Positions 15,768 to 24,953 of a stretch of DNA of 64,000 nt are shown piece after piece. Within the stretch, counting starts at the first letter, position 1. Each line of letters starts with the position of its first letter. The DNA is from Glycomyces salinus (GTDB taxonomy: Bacteria > Actinomycetota > Actinomycetes > Mycobacteriales > Micromonosporaceae): NCBI RefSeq assembly GCF_016428645.1, contig NZ_JAELXW010000003.1:1-64000 (forward strand), written 5' to 3'. The notes under the pieces were generated by a model. It was given only the letters and a program-made list of their open reading frames with translations, ran no database searches and was not told the DNA's origin. A program made the position numbers and the translations under genes.

Positions 15768-16475
15768 ATGCCTGAAGGATTTGCTTCGAATTCGGAGTCC
15801 GAGCTGCCGGTGCCGCCCGTTCCACCGGTTCCGCCGGAGCCTCCCGTGCCCCCGGAACCGCCGATGGAGCCGGAGCCCGAACCTCCGATCGCACGGGAGC
15901 ACATCACCGACCCGGAGCGGATGCGCGCGCTCGCCCACCCGGCGCGGATGGCTGTGTTCGATTTCCTCGGCGCCCGCCGCGTCCAGGGATTCGACGGTGC
16001 CACGGCGACCGAGATCGCCGAGGAGGCGGGCATGAGCCCGAGCGCGATGAGCTACCACCTGCGGACCCTGGCCAAGGCCGGATTCATCGAAGAGGCGCCG
16101 AGCCGCGGGGATGCCCGGGAGCGGGTGTGGCGGCTCAAGGTCCACAAATTCAACATCGAGGCCGAGGAGGACGCCTCCGAGTCCGACCTGGCGGTCGAGC
16201 GCACCATGACCGCGACCTTCGCGGCGCAGAGCGAGAAGGAGTTCCTGCGGTACCTCGAGAGCGGACGGCGGGACGACCCGGCGCTTCGGAACCTCAGCAC
16301 GGTCTCGGAGGGCAGGTTCCGGCTGCGGCCCGAGGAGGTCGAGGAGTTCAAGCGGCGGGCCCACGAGCTGATCGAGGAGTACGCCCGGCGTTCGCTCGCC
16401 TATGTCGAGAACGGCGACGCCGAGGACGGGACCGTGATCGTGAGGCACCTGCTGCGCCTCTATCCCTTGCCTTAG
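15768..16475 (+). CDS. ArsR-type winged-helix transcriptional regulator with proline-rich N-terminus
   Basis: 235 residues. A Pro/Glu/Val-rich tail (PPVPPVPPEPPVPPEPP, about 15-40) precedes an ArsR/HTH_20 domain at about 50-120 (RMRALAHPARMAVFDFL, then MSPSAMSYHLRTLAKAGFIEE). The C-terminal helical region probably dimerises. There is no clear metal-binding Cys cluster. It lies directly upstream of an MFS transporter with two palindromic sites between them, so it probably represses that transporter and perhaps itself. Confidence 0.88.
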   Translation: MPEGFASNSESELPVPPVPPVPPEPPVPPEPPMEPEPEPPIAREHITDPERMRALAHPARMAVFDFLGARRVQGFDGATATEIAEEAGMSPSAMSYHLRTLAKAGFIEEAPSRGDARERVWRLKVHKFNIEAEEDASESDLAVERTMTATFAAQSEKEFLRYLESGRRDDPALRNLSTVSEGRFRLRPEEVEEFKRRAHELIEEYARRSLAYVENGDAEDGTVIVRHLLRLYPLP

Positions 16476-16495
16476 CGGCGGAAAAATCGAGAAAA

Positions 16496-16542
16496 TATGA
16501 AAAACCTCTTTCATACCTGGATGTGAAAGAGTACTTTCGAAA
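16496..16542 (+). promoter_or_regulatory. Two ArsR-type operators over the MFS promoter
   Basis: Site 1 (16496-16515) is a perfect dyad, TATGAAA-N6-TTTCATA. Site 2 (16522-16542) is an imperfect copy, TGTGAAA-N6-TTTCGAA, 26 bp downstream. The -10 TACTTT (16532-16537), 6 nt from the MFS ATG, lies in site 2; site 1 covers the -35 position. The spacing fits steric repression. Confidence 0.65.
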
Positions 16543-16543
16543 T

Positions 16544-17797
16544 ATGTCTTTCACATCCTTCCTCGAGGGCACCCGCTGGACCGACGTCTACGCCGCCGCG
16601 GCCTGCTCGTTCCTCACCGGCACCGCCATGTTCACCGCCGAGTTCACCCTCGCGCTGCGCCTGCAGACCGACGGACACGGCGGTATCGCCGTCGCGTCCA
16701 TGATCATCTGCGCGATCCTGCCGCTGGTCGTGCTCGCTCCGCTGACCGGCCGCATGGCCGACCGTTTCGACAGCCGCATCCTCCTGCTGGGAGCCGGAGC
16801 CTTCCAGGCCGCCGCCATATCGGCCATGCCCTTCACCGACGCGGTCCCGGCGCTGCTGGTGCTGGCGTTCGCGACCTCCTCGGCGAACGCACTGATCCGG
16901 CCCACGATCAGCGCGCTCGTCCCCAACATGACCACCGAGGACGACCTGCCCCGGGCCGTGGCGATGATCCAGACCGGTCTGCTCATCGGCATGGCGGCCG
17001 GCCCGGCCTCCGCGGGCTTCGTGATCGCCCACCACGGCTCCGGCACGGCCCTGATCGCCGCGGCCTGCGGCGCGGGACTGGCCGCGCTGCTCGCCTGCGA
17101 CATCCGCACCCGTCGCGGCGGCGTCAGGGCCACCGAGCCCGAGCACCGGGAATCGAGGCGGCAGCCGTGGACGCTGCGCGCCGACCGGCTCCTGCTGGTG
17201 ATGGTCATCGGCACCGGAGCCGCCGTCGCGGCCCTGGCCGCCATCAACGTGCTCGAGGTCTTCCTCGTCAGGGAGACGTACGGCGCCAGCGAGAGCACCT
17301 ACGGACTCATCAACGCCTGCTGGACGTGCGGCATGGCCGCCGGCGCCTGGGTGGCCGCCGCGGTCTTCCGCCGCGTCACCGACGCCGGGACCGTCGCCTG
17401 GATCCTCATGGGATGCCTGGGTCTGACCGGAGCCGTGGTCATGGCGATGGGAGCGCCGCTGCCGACGGTCGCGCTGCTGGTCCCGCTCTACCTGCTCGGA
17501 GGTGTCCTCAACGCCACCGAGAACTCCTCGATGCAGATCTCGGTGGCCCGGCGGGTGCCCGAGCGGTACCGCGGCCGGGCCTCGGCCCGCATCAACGGCC
17601 TGGTCAACGGCGCCTCGCTCATCGGGCTCGCCATCGGCGGCGTCCTCGAGACGGCCGTGGACGTGCGGACCGCGTTCATAGCGGCCGGCCTGGCCACGAT
17701 CGCGGTCGTCTCCGCCTGCGTGCCGATGCTGCGCCGCGGAGTCCGGACCGAGAAGGCGCGCGTGACCGAGCCCGAGCCCGAACTGGCCTCGGTGTGA
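16544..17797 (+). CDS. MFS transporter
   Basis: 417 residues with about 12 membrane helices in two halves separated by a charged loop (TEPEHRESRRQPW, about 200-212). The conserved loop after helix 2 reads GRMADRFDSRILLL. The overall style is that of the MFS-3/drug efflux or enterobactin-exporter-like group; substrate unknown. ATG 16544 follows TACTTT by 6 nt with no Shine-Dalgarno, so the earlier in-frame extension is not coding. Probably repressed by the upstream ArsR-type protein. Confidence 0.9.
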   Translation: MSFTSFLEGTRWTDVYAAAACSFLTGTAMFTAEFTLALRLQTDGHGGIAVASMIICAILPLVVLAPLTGRMADRFDSRILLLGAGAFQAAAISAMPFTDAVPALLVLAFATSSANALIRPTISALVPNMTTEDDLPRAVAMIQTGLLIGMAAGPASAGFVIAHHGSGTALIAAACGAGLAALLACDIRTRRGGVRATEPEHRESRRQPWTLRADRLLLVMVIGTGAAVAALAAINVLEVFLVRETYGASESTYGLINACWTCGMAAGAWVAAAVFRRVTDAGTVAWILMGCLGLTGAVVMAMGAPLPTVALLVPLYLLGGVLNATENSSMQISVARRVPERYRGRASARINGLVNGASLIGLAIGGVLETAVDVRTAFIAAGLATIAVVSACVPMLRRGVRTEKARVTEPEPELASV

Positions 17798-17802
17798 GGC
17801 CG

Positions 17803-18858
17803 CTAGGCCGGGTAGACGCGGATCTCGGTGGCCTTGACCGCCGCCCAGACGCGCTGGCCCGGTCCTAGGCCCAGGTGGGCCGCCGAGGCCGGAGTGACGT
17901 CGGCCGCCGCACGGAGCGGGCCGTCGAGCTGTACCCGCAGGTTGTCGCCGTGGCGGTGCACGCCGGAGACCGTCGCGTGCCAGGTGTTGCGGGGACTGCC
18001 GTCGGGCCGGTCGCGGTACAGGGCCACCGCGGTCGGCGCGAAGGCCGCGAACGCGTCGCCGTCGAGCGGGTCCGCCGCCGTCAGTTCCCGACCCCCTTCC
18101 AAGTGGACGGTGTGACCCGCTGCCCGGCCACGGTACAGGTTGAGTCCGACAAGACGGGCGACATAGTCGGTCCGGGGCCGCGCGGTGATCGCCTCGGCGT
18201 CGCCGGTCTGGACGGCCCGGCCGTCCTCGACGACGATGAGCCGGTCGGCGAGCATGAGCGCGTCGATCGGGTCGTGGGTGACCAGGACGGCCGCCCCGGC
18301 GTGCTCGGCCAGGTGCCGGTGCAGTTCGGCGCGGGTGTCCAGGCGGGTGCGGGCGTCGAGGGCCGCCAGCGGCTCGTCGAGCAGCAGCAGCGTCGGCTCG
18401 ACCGCGAGGGCCCTGGCCAGGGCCACTCGCTGGGCCTGGCCGCCCGAGAGGCGTCCGGGGCGGCGGTGCGCCAGCTCCTCCAGGCCGACCCGCCCCAGCC
18501 ACGCCGCGGCCGCCGCGCGGGCATCGGCGCGCCGCGCGCCGCGCCTGCGGGGTCCGAACGCGACGTTGTCGAGGGCGCTCAGGTGCGGGAACAGCAGGTA
18601 GTCCTGGAAGACCACGCCGATGCGGCGGCGCTCGGCCGGAACCCACGTCCTGTCCGCGGGGCGGTCGAGGTCGCGGCCGTCGAGCCGCACGTGCCCGCCG
18701 CCGAGCGCCTCGAGGCCGGCCAGGGCCCGCAGCGCGGTGGTCTTCCCGGCCCCGTTGGGGCCCAGCAGTGCGACGGTCTCTCCGGGCGCGGCGTGCAGCG
18801 GCAGGTCGAGGCGGAAGGCGCCGCGGTCGACCACGAGGTTCGCGTCCAGGAGGGTCAT
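17803..18858 (-). CDS. modC: Molybdate ABC transporter ATP-binding protein
   Basis: 351 residues; energises molybdate import. Walker A GPNGAGKTT, signature LSGGQAQRVALARAL, Walker B LLLLDEPLAALD. A C-terminal TOBE/Mop domain (about 285-350) should bind oxyanion and may inhibit uptake at high molybdate. Start ATG 18858 overlaps the modB stop (ATGA). Last gene of a four-gene operon, convergent with the MFS gene. Confidence 0.93.
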   Translation of the reverse strand: MTLLDANLVVDRGAFRLDLPLHAAPGETVALLGPNGAGKTTALRALAGLEALGGGHVRLDGRDLDRPADRTWVPAERRRIGVVFQDYLLFPHLSALDNVAFGPRRRGARRADARAAAAAWLGRVGLEELAHRRPGRLSGGQAQRVALARALAVEPTLLLLDEPLAALDARTRLDTRAELHRHLAEHAGAAVLVTHDPIDALMLADRLIVVEDGRAVQTGDAEAITARPRTDYVARLVGLNLYRGRAAGHTVHLEGGRELTAADPLDGDAFAAFAPTAVALYRDRPDGSPRNTWHATVSGVHRHGDNLRVQLDGPLRAAADVTPASAAHLGLGPGQRVWAAVKATEIRVYPA

Positions 18859-19655
18859 GGCGCGGCCGTCCACCGGTCGCGGAGCCCGGCCAGGACGACC
18901 ACGGAGACGGCCAGCAGGATCAGGCTGAGCACGATCGCGGCCTCCAGATCGGTCTCGAGGGCCAGGTAGACGGCGATGGGCATGGTCTGCGTCCTTCCGG
19001 GGAAGTTCCCCGCGAAGGTGATGGTGGCCCCGAACTCGCCGAGCGCCCGCGCCCACGACAGCACGGCCCCGGCCGCGACCCCGGGCGCGATGAGCGGGAG
19101 TGTCACGCGGGTGAAGGCGGTCCAGCGGCCCGCGCCGAGGGTCGCGGCGGCCTCCTCGTAGCGCTCGTCGGCCCCGCGCAGGGCCCCCTCGACCGAGACG
19201 ACCAGGAACGGCATGGCCACGAACGCCATCGCCACCACCACTCCGGCGGTGGTGAACGGCAGGCCGATCCCGAAGGTGTCCTCCATCCAGGACCCGATCA
19301 GTCCGCCGCGGCCGAACACGAGCAGCAGCGCCACGCCCCCGACCACGGGCGGCAGGACGAGCGGGACGGTGACCAGGGCGCGGACGAGTCCGCGGCCGGG
19401 GAAGTCGACGCGCGCCAGCAGCCAGGCGATGGGGACGCCGAAGACCAGGCAGACGGCGGTCGCGGCCGTGGCGGTGCGCAGCGAGAGCCAGAGCGCCTGG
19501 AGTACTTCGGGTTCGGCCAGGCGCTGCGGCATGGTCGACCAGGGCGCGCGCACGAGCAGCCCGATCAGCGGCAGCACCAGGAACGCCAGGCCGGCGATCG
19601 CCGGGACCAGCAGTGCCGCCGGGACCCGCCGGCGCCGGCGCGGCGCGGCCCTCAT
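18855..19655 (-). CDS. modB: Molybdate ABC transporter permease
   Basis: 266 residues with a basic N-terminus (RRRRR) and about six membrane helices. The EAA-like loop for contact with ModC reads EEAAATLGAGRWTAFTRVTLPLIAPG. ATG 19655 overlaps the modA stop by 4 bp. Confidence 0.93.
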   Translation of the reverse strand: MRAAPRRRRRVPAALLVPAIAGLAFLVLPLIGLLVRAPWSTMPQRLAEPEVLQALWLSLRTATAATAVCLVFGVPIAWLLARVDFPGRGLVRALVTVPLVLPPVVGGVALLLVFGRGGLIGSWMEDTFGIGLPFTTAGVVVAMAFVAMPFLVVSVEGALRGADERYEEAAATLGAGRWTAFTRVTLPLIAPGVAAGAVLSWARALGEFGATITFAGNFPGRTQTMPIAVYLALETDLEAAIVLSLILLAVSVVVLAGLRDRWTAAP

Positions 19656-20392
19656 GAGGGGGCCTCGAATCCGGCGTCGATGAGGACGGCGAGCGCGGCC
19701 TCCGAGCCGAGGTAGGCGACGAATTCGGCCGCGGGCGCCCCGGCGCCGTCGAGGGCGGCCGCTTCGTAGTCGTTGACCGCGGCGGCCGCTTCGGGGAAGT
19801 CGACGGCCTCGACCTCGTCGTCCGCGGCGAGGGTGTCGGTGCGGTAGACCAGGGCGGCGTCGACCTCGCCGAGGGTGACCTTCGCGAGGGTGGCCTTGAC
19901 GTCGGACTCGTAGGTGGCCGGGGTCAGTTCGATTCCGGCCTCGGCGAGGGCGGTCTCGGCGGCGGCGCCGCAGGGGACCGCGGCGGCGCACACGGCCACC
20001 CGCAGCGCCGGGTCGGCCAGGTCCGAGAGCGATGCGATCCCGGCCGGGTCGCCGGCGGGCACGGCGATGACGAGCCGGTTGCGGGCGAACGTGACCGGGT
20101 CCTCGGCGTACCCGGCCTCGACGACGGAGCCCATGTTGACCGGCGAGGCGGAGGCGAAGACGTCGGCGGGCGCGCCCTGCTCGATCTGGGCGGCAAGGGA
20201 GGAGCTGCCGGCGAAGTTGAACTCGACGTCGGCGCCGGGGCGGTCGGCCTCGAAGTCGGCCCCGATCCGCTCGAAGGTCTCGGTCAGGGAGGCGGCGGCG
20301 AAGACGTGGATCGTCTCGGAGTCGTCCCCGCCGCCGGAGCAGCCGGTCAGGGCGAGCGCGAGGGCGGTGAGCGCGGCGGCGGTGCGTTTCAC
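19652..20392 (-). CDS. modA: Molybdate-binding lipoprotein
   Basis: 246 residues. Signal peptide with lipobox LTGC (Cys about 18), so a lipid-anchored extracytoplasmic binding protein. The ModA-type core is VFAAASLTETFERI, then NFAGSSSLAAQIEQGAPADVFASA, with Ser residues expected to hold the oxyanion. GTG 20392 overlaps the stop of the regulator gene (GTGA). Confidence 0.93.
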   Translation of the reverse strand: MKRTAAALTALALALTGCSGGGDDSETIHVFAAASLTETFERIGADFEADRPGADVEFNFAGSSSLAAQIEQGAPADVFASASPVNMGSVVEAGYAEDPVTFARNRLVIAVPAGDPAGIASLSDLADPALRVAVCAAAVPCGAAAETALAEAGIELTPATYESDVKATLAKVTLGEVDAALVYRTDTLAADDEVEAVDFPEAAAAVNDYEAAALDGAGAPAAEFVAYLGSEAALAVLIDAGFEAPS

Positions 20393-20799
20393 GGGACCTC
20401 CTTGTCTCCGGGGGCGCGCTCGACGACGACGGCGGTCGACTTGACGACGGCGACGGCCGCCGAGCCGACCCGGAGGTCGAGCTCGTCGACCGCTTCGCGG
20501 CTCATGAGCGAGACGACGCGGAACGGGCCGACCTGGAGGTCCACCTTTGCCATGACGGTGTCCTTGACGACGTCGGTGACGATGCCGCGCAGGCGGTTGC
20601 GCGCGGAGGACGACTCGGACCCGGACTCGGGCGCGGCGGCCCGGGAGCGCGCGAACGCGGCCAGGTCCGCGCCGCCGACGACCCGCCGCCCGGCCTCGTC
20701 GCGGGCGGCGGCGAGCCGCCCGGAGTCGATCCAGCGCCGCACGGTGTCGGGGCTGACCCCGAGCAGCTCGGCGGCCTCCCCGATCCGAAACTCAGTCAC
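20389..20799 (-). CDS. HTH-TOBE molybdate-responsive regulator
   Basis: 136 residues. An excisionase/MerR-like HTH at 1-50 (FRIGEAAELLGVSPDTVRRWIDSGRL) is joined to a single Mop/TOBE domain (RNRLRGIVTDVVKDTVMAKVDLQVG to the end) of the molbindin type. This is a one-component design analogous to ModE. GTG 20799 has TACGAT 6 nt upstream and no Shine-Dalgarno (leaderless). It heads the operon regulator-modA-modB-modC in which every junction overlaps by 4 bp. Likely senses molybdate or tungstate and controls its own operon (inference). Confidence 0.87.
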   Translation of the reverse strand: MTEFRIGEAAELLGVSPDTVRRWIDSGRLAAARDEAGRRVVGGADLAAFARSRAAAPESGSESSSARNRLRGIVTDVVKDTVMAKVDLQVGPFRVVSLMSREAVDELDLRVGSAAVAVVKSTAVVVERAPGDKEVP

Positions 20800-20964
20800 T
20801 ATCGAATCGTATCCTCGCGGATGCGAGGAGAAAACCGGAAACGGCTCGTATTCACGAGACTGCAATGCCGATTCGCGCGCACTTGCGGTGTCGAATCGTC
20901 GGACCCGCGAGCCAGAGTTGAAAAAGGGGCCCCGGGGGTCCGATTTGAAGGCTTTGGCCCGGAA

Positions 20965-21318
20965 TCAGCCCCAGCCCAGCTCGTGGAGGCGCTCCTCCTC
21001 GATCCCGAAGTGGTGGGCGATCTCGTGGACCACCGTCACCGCGACCTCCTCGACGACCTCCTCGGCCGAGGAGCACATCCGCAGCGTCGGCCCCCGGTAG
21101 ATCGTGATCGTGTCCGGCAGGACCCCGCCGTACTCCCAGCCGCGGTCGGTCAGGGCCGTCCCTTGATACAGCCCCAGCAGTGTTCGATTCGGACCGTCCG
21201 GTTCCTCCTCGACCAGGATCGCCACGTTGTCCAGCATCGCCATCAGCTGCTGCGGCACCGCGTCCAGCGCGTCGGCCACCGCCGCCTCGAAATCCTCGAC
21301 ATTCATCTCTACCGCCAC
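20965..21318 (-). CDS. Metallopeptidase family protein (zincin, DUF1025-like)
   Basis: 117 residues. HEIAHHFGIEEERLHELGWG at the C-terminus is a zinc-protease HExxH motif with a downstream Glu, as in the small actinobacterial zincin-like family. No signal peptide. GTG 21318 is chosen because TATCGT lies 6 nt upstream, the leaderless pattern; ATG 21306 is an alternative. Divergent from serS. Substrate unknown. A GC-rich stretch followed by TTTTT on the minus strand (about 20919-20945) may terminate it. Confidence 0.85.
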   Translation of the reverse strand: MAVEMNVEDFEAAVADALDAVPQQLMAMLDNVAILVEEEPDGPNRTLLGLYQGTALTDRGWEYGGVLPDTITIYRGPTLRMCSSAEEVVEEVAVTVVHEIAHHFGIEEERLHELGWG

Positions 21319-21372
21319 ACACCCACGATATGGCTTTGACTCGTGGATAAGTCAGGCCGGTAATCTATGGCG

Positions 21373-22629
21373 GTGATCGATCTGCGTGCATTGCGAGAGA
21401 ATCCGGACCTGTTCCGCGCCAGCCAGCAGAAGCGGGGCGCCTCCACCGAGGCCGTCGACGCGCTGCTGTCCGCCGACTCCGACCACCGCAGTGCCCTCCA
21501 GTCCTTCGAGAGCCTCCGCGCAGAGCAGAAGGGCCTGGGCAAGCAGATCGCCAAAGCTTCCGGTGACGAGAAGCAGGCCCTGCTCGACCGCACCAAGACC
21601 CTCGCCGAAGAGGTCAAGGCCGCCGAGGCCCGCGTGACCGCCACCGCCGCCGCCTTCGAGGCCGCCGGGCACGCCATCCCCAACCTGGTCGCGGACGAGG
21701 CCCCCGCCGGCGGCGAGGACGACTTCGTCGTGCTCAAGGAGGTCGGCGAGACCGCCGTCCCCGAAAACGTCCGCGACCACCTCGAGATCGGCACGGCCCT
21801 GGGCCTGCTCGACACCGAGCGCGGCGCCAAGACCTCCGGGGCCCGCTTCTACTACCTGACCGGCGACGGCGCCATGCTCCAGCTCGCCATGCTCAACCTG
21901 GCCATCCAGCAGGCCGTCGAGACCGGGTTCACCCCGATGATCCCGCCGGTCCTGGTCCGGCCTGAGGCGATGGAGGGCACCGGCTACCTCGGCGAGCACG
22001 CCGACGAGGTCTACTACCTCGAACGCGACGAGATGTACCTGGTCGGGACGTCCGAGGTGCCGCTGGCCGCCTACCACTCGGGCGAGAACCTCGGGGAGCT
22101 GTCGCAGCCGGTGCGCTACGCGGGCTGGTCCTCGTGCTTCCGCCGCGAGGCCGGCTCCTACGGCAAGGACACCCGCGGGATCATCCGCGTCCACCAGTTC
22201 GACAAGGTCGAGATGTTCGTCTTCTGCCGTCCCGAGGACGCCGAGGCCGAGCACGAGCGGATGCTGGGCTTCGAGGAGCGGATGCTCCAGAAGCTGGAGC
22301 TGCCCTACCGGGTCATCGACACCGCGGCCGGGGACCTCGGCAGCAGCGCGGCCCGCAAGTTCGACTGCGAGGCGTGGGTGCCCAGCCAGGGCCGCTACCG
22401 CGAGCTGACCTCGACGTCGAACTGCACCACGTTCCAGGCCCGCCGCCTCAACGTCAAGTACCGCGACGAGAGCGGCAGGAACGCCGTGGCCGCCACCCTC
22501 AACGGGACCCTGGCGACCACCCGCTGGCTGGTCGCGATCCTGGAGAACAACCAGCGGCCGGACGGCTCGGTGGCGGTGCCGGCCGCGCTGCGGCCGTTCC
22601 TCGGCAAGGACGTCATCGAACCGAAGTGA
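21373..22629 (+). CDS. serS: Seryl-tRNA synthetase
   Basis: About 418 residues; charges tRNA-Ser. The N-terminal coiled-coil arm (about 25-105) is followed by the class II catalytic core with motif 2 ([22 protein letters not shown]) and motif 3 ([16 protein letters not shown]). GTG 21373 gives the family-standard opening (V/M)IDLR and lies 6 nt after TAATCT, with TTGACT 19 bp further upstream, so the mRNA is probably leaderless. ATG 21367 two codons earlier is the alternative. Confidence 0.96.
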   Translation: MIDLRALRENPDLFRASQQKRGASTEAVDALLSADSDHRSALQSFESLRAEQKGLGKQIAKASGDEKQALLDRTKTLAEEVKAAEARVTATAAAFEAAGHAIPNLVADEAPAGGEDDFVVLKEVGETAVPENVRDHLEIGTALGLLDTERGAKTSGARFYYLTGDGAMLQLAMLNLAIQQAVETGFTPMIPPVLVRPEAMEGTGYLGEHADEVYYLERDEMYLVGTSEVPLAAYHSGENLGELSQPVRYAGWSSCFRREAGSYGKDTRGIIRVHQFDKVEMFVFCRPEDAEAEHERMLGFEERMLQKLELPYRVIDTAAGDLGSSAARKFDCEAWVPSQGRYRELTSTSNCTTFQARRLNVKYRDESGRNAVAATLNGTLATTRWLVAILENNQRPDGSVAVPAALRPFLGKDVIEPK

Positions 22630-22630
22630 A

Positions 22631-22990
22631 CTACAGCTGCTCCTCGCACCAGGTTTTGAGTACGGCGGCGTGGTTGACCTGCGGGTCTTTGGCTGCGTAG
22701 AGGAGTGTCACCGGCCCCGAGCGGGCGGCGGCGAGGATCGCCTCGGCGTGCTCGGGGCGGGAGTCGAGCTCGGCCCGGTAGCGCCCGGAGAACTCCTCGA
22801 AGCGCTCGGCGCTGTGCCCGAACCAGATCCGCAGGTTCGGGGAGGGCGCGGCGTCGGGCGCCCACTCGACCCCGTCGAGGTCGGCCTTGCTGACTCCGCG
22901 CGGCCACAGCCGGTCCACCAGGAAGACCGCGCCGGCGCGGTCCGGGTCGCGGCGGTAGTCGTATACGCGCTCAATCGTGATGTCGGCCAT
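22631..22990 (-). CDS. DUF488 family protein
   Basis: 119 residues. RVYDYRRDPDRAGAVFLVDRLWPRGVSKADL is the DUF488 signature; related proteins are small cytoplasmic proteins of unknown activity. ATG 22990 is preceded by TACGGT and 6 nt (leaderless pattern). Convergent with serS, one base between stops. Confidence 0.88.
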   Translation of the reverse strand: MADITIERVYDYRRDPDRAGAVFLVDRLWPRGVSKADLDGVEWAPDAAPSPNLRIWFGHSAERFEEFSGRYRAELDSRPEHAEAILAAARSGPVTLLYAAKDPQVNHAAVLKTWCEEQL

Positions 22991-23106
22991 GAGGGAACCG
23001 TATGCCCCGGCGGGCGTCAATGGGTAGTTTCGGGGCGATTTCGCTTCGACGTGAGTTCAGACGCGGGCACCCATGGCGTTCACCTTCGACGGGATACTGT
23101 TGCATG

Positions 23107-23955
23107 GTGCGCGCTCACGCCCCGTCGACTCTCAAGCAGACTCCGCCCAAGTTCGTAGCCGTCGACCTCGACAACACCGTCGTCGACTACCACTACGGCG
23201 TGGCCACGAAGCCGACCAAGCGCGTGATCAAGGCCCTGCGGGCCGTCCGCGAGGCCGGCGTCCCGGTCGCGGTGGTCACCGGCCGGGCGGTCTGGGGCGC
23301 CGAGCGCACCGCCGACGACCTGGAGCTGATCGAGGGCTTCGCGTCCGCCTCACACGGAGCCAGCGAATACGACCTCGGCGACCGGCGCATCACCTACCAG
23401 GCCACGGTCGACCCCGGGCCGGCGATCGATGCCTTCCGCGCCGCCGACTCCACCGTGGAGTTCGCCGTCGCCCGGGACCTGGACGGCTGGTACCACACGA
23501 GCGGGTTCGCGACCGACTTCCACGGCAAGTTCGCCGGTCCGATCGGCCTCGACGAGGCCGCCGAGCGGCCGGTGCCGCGCCTGATCGCGCGCGTGGCCTC
23601 CGACAACGGCCGCGACCCCGGCACTCAGGATCCCAAGGCGCTGCGCCTGGCCGCGGCGGCCGCGCTCGACCCGGCCGACTACCACGTCGAGGTGGGCTTC
23701 AACGGCTGGATCGACATCGGACCACCCGGAGTGACCAAGGCCACCGGAGTCGCCAGGATCGCGCGTCACTACGGCGTATCATCAGCCGACACCGTCGTCT
23801 TCGGAGACGCGCACAACGACCTGACCATGTTCGAGTGGGCCGGCTACTCGGTGGCCATGGGCCAGGCGGTCCCGCGAGTGCGGGCCGCCGCCGACGAAGT
23901 CGCCCCCTCGGTGTGGGAGGACGGCGTGGCCGAAGTCCTGGAGCGGTGGTTCTGA
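23107..23955 (+). CDS. HAD-superfamily hydrolase (Cof-type)
   Basis: About 282 residues. Motif I is VDLDNTVVDYH near residues 19-24 (nucleophile Asp in D-x-D-N-T), motif II VVTGRAVWG, and motif IV GDAHNDLTMF near 240, with the Cof-type cap between. It probably dephosphorylates a sugar or small metabolite. GTG 23107 is 6 nt after TACTGT; ATG 23104 just before it is the alternative. A second, different HAD gene follows by 45 bp. Confidence 0.87.
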   Translation: MRAHAPSTLKQTPPKFVAVDLDNTVVDYHYGVATKPTKRVIKALRAVREAGVPVAVVTGRAVWGAERTADDLELIEGFASASHGASEYDLGDRRITYQATVDPGPAIDAFRAADSTVEFAVARDLDGWYHTSGFATDFHGKFAGPIGLDEAAERPVPRLIARVASDNGRDPGTQDPKALRLAAAAALDPADYHVEVGFNGWIDIGPPGVTKATGVARIARHYGVSSADTVVFGDAHNDLTMFEWAGYSVAMGQAVPRVRAAADEVAPSVWEDGVAEVLERWF

Positions 23956-24000
23956 ACGAACGGGACCGGCGGGCCGAAGCCAGCAAACGAGGAGGACGCA

Positions 24001-24830
24001 TGATCAACCTTTCGAAAGCGCCCCGGCTCGTCGCCACGGACCTGGACGGCACCCTCGTCCGGTCCGACGACAGCGTCTCGCCGCGCAGCATGGCCGCGCT
24101 CAAGCGCCTGGCCGCTTCCGGCGTCATCGTCGTCGGCGCCACCGGCCGCGGCCCGCGGCTGCTGGACCTGTGCCGCCGCGACATCCCATCGGCCGACTTC
24201 CTGGTGCTCGGGCAGGGCGCGTTCGTCTACGAGTGCCGCTACGACGACTCGGTGGTCGAGATGACCAACCGCTCGGTGGCCGGGGAGGTCCTGCACGAGG
24301 CCGTGGCGCGCATCGAGGCCGAGGTCGGGCCCCTGCGGGCCCTGGCCGAGCCGGCCGACCCCGTCCGCGACATCACCGGCGACCACTGGCCGGACTGGCC
24401 GTGGCCGGCCGTGCGCCTGGAGACCCTCCCCAGGGAGCTGGCCTTCACCGGCCCCATGGTCAAGGGCTATTTCGTCTCCGATGCGATCTCCGGGACCGAA
24501 CTGCTGGAGGCCGCCATGGGCGTGGTCGACCTGGAGAAGGTCGTCATCACCGAGTCCGGCGTGGGCATGCTCGAGGTCTGCCCGGTCGGGGTGGACAAGG
24601 CCGCCGGGCTCCAGGTCGTCCTCGACAAGTTCGACATCGGCTGGGAGGACGTGCTGGCCTTCGGCGACGCCACCAACGACCTGCCGATGCTCAAGACCGC
24701 CGGCCACGCGGTGGCCATGCCGAACGCCCACCCGTGGGTCAAAGAGGTGGCCGACGAGATCGCCCTGGACTCCAACGACGACGACGGCGTCGCCCAGTAC
24801 CTCGAGTACGTCCTCGACGAGCTCGTCTGA
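24001..24830 (+). CDS. HAD-superfamily hydrolase (Cof-type)
   Basis: 276 residues. Motif I ATDLDGTLV (D14, D16), motif II VGATGRG, motif IV FGDATNDLPML, with a type IIB cap in the middle. GAGGAGG sits 7 nt before ATG 24001. Likely co-transcribed with the preceding HAD gene; the two share little beyond the motifs. Substrate unknown. Confidence 0.9.
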
Positions 24831-24894
24831 GACCGGCTCCCGCACCGACGCGGCCGTCTCCCTGCTTCCGAGTTCATCCGAGCACGCCCGCGAC

Positions 24895-24943
24895 TTGACA
24901 TTATCTATCGAATATCGATATGTTCATACCGTAGGTCGATAGA
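24895..24943 (+). promoter_or_regulatory. Promoter with ATCGATA-type repeats before the DUF2975/YozG operon
   Basis: -35 TTGACA (24895-24900) and -10 TATGTT (24919-24924) are 18 bp apart. TCTATCGA (24904-24911) and TCGATAGA (24936-24943) are inverted copies, with the palindrome TATCGATA (24913-24920) between. These AT-rich sites are a likely operator for the small HTH protein of the operon. Confidence 0.6.
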
Positions 24944-24953
24944 AGGAGTCTCG

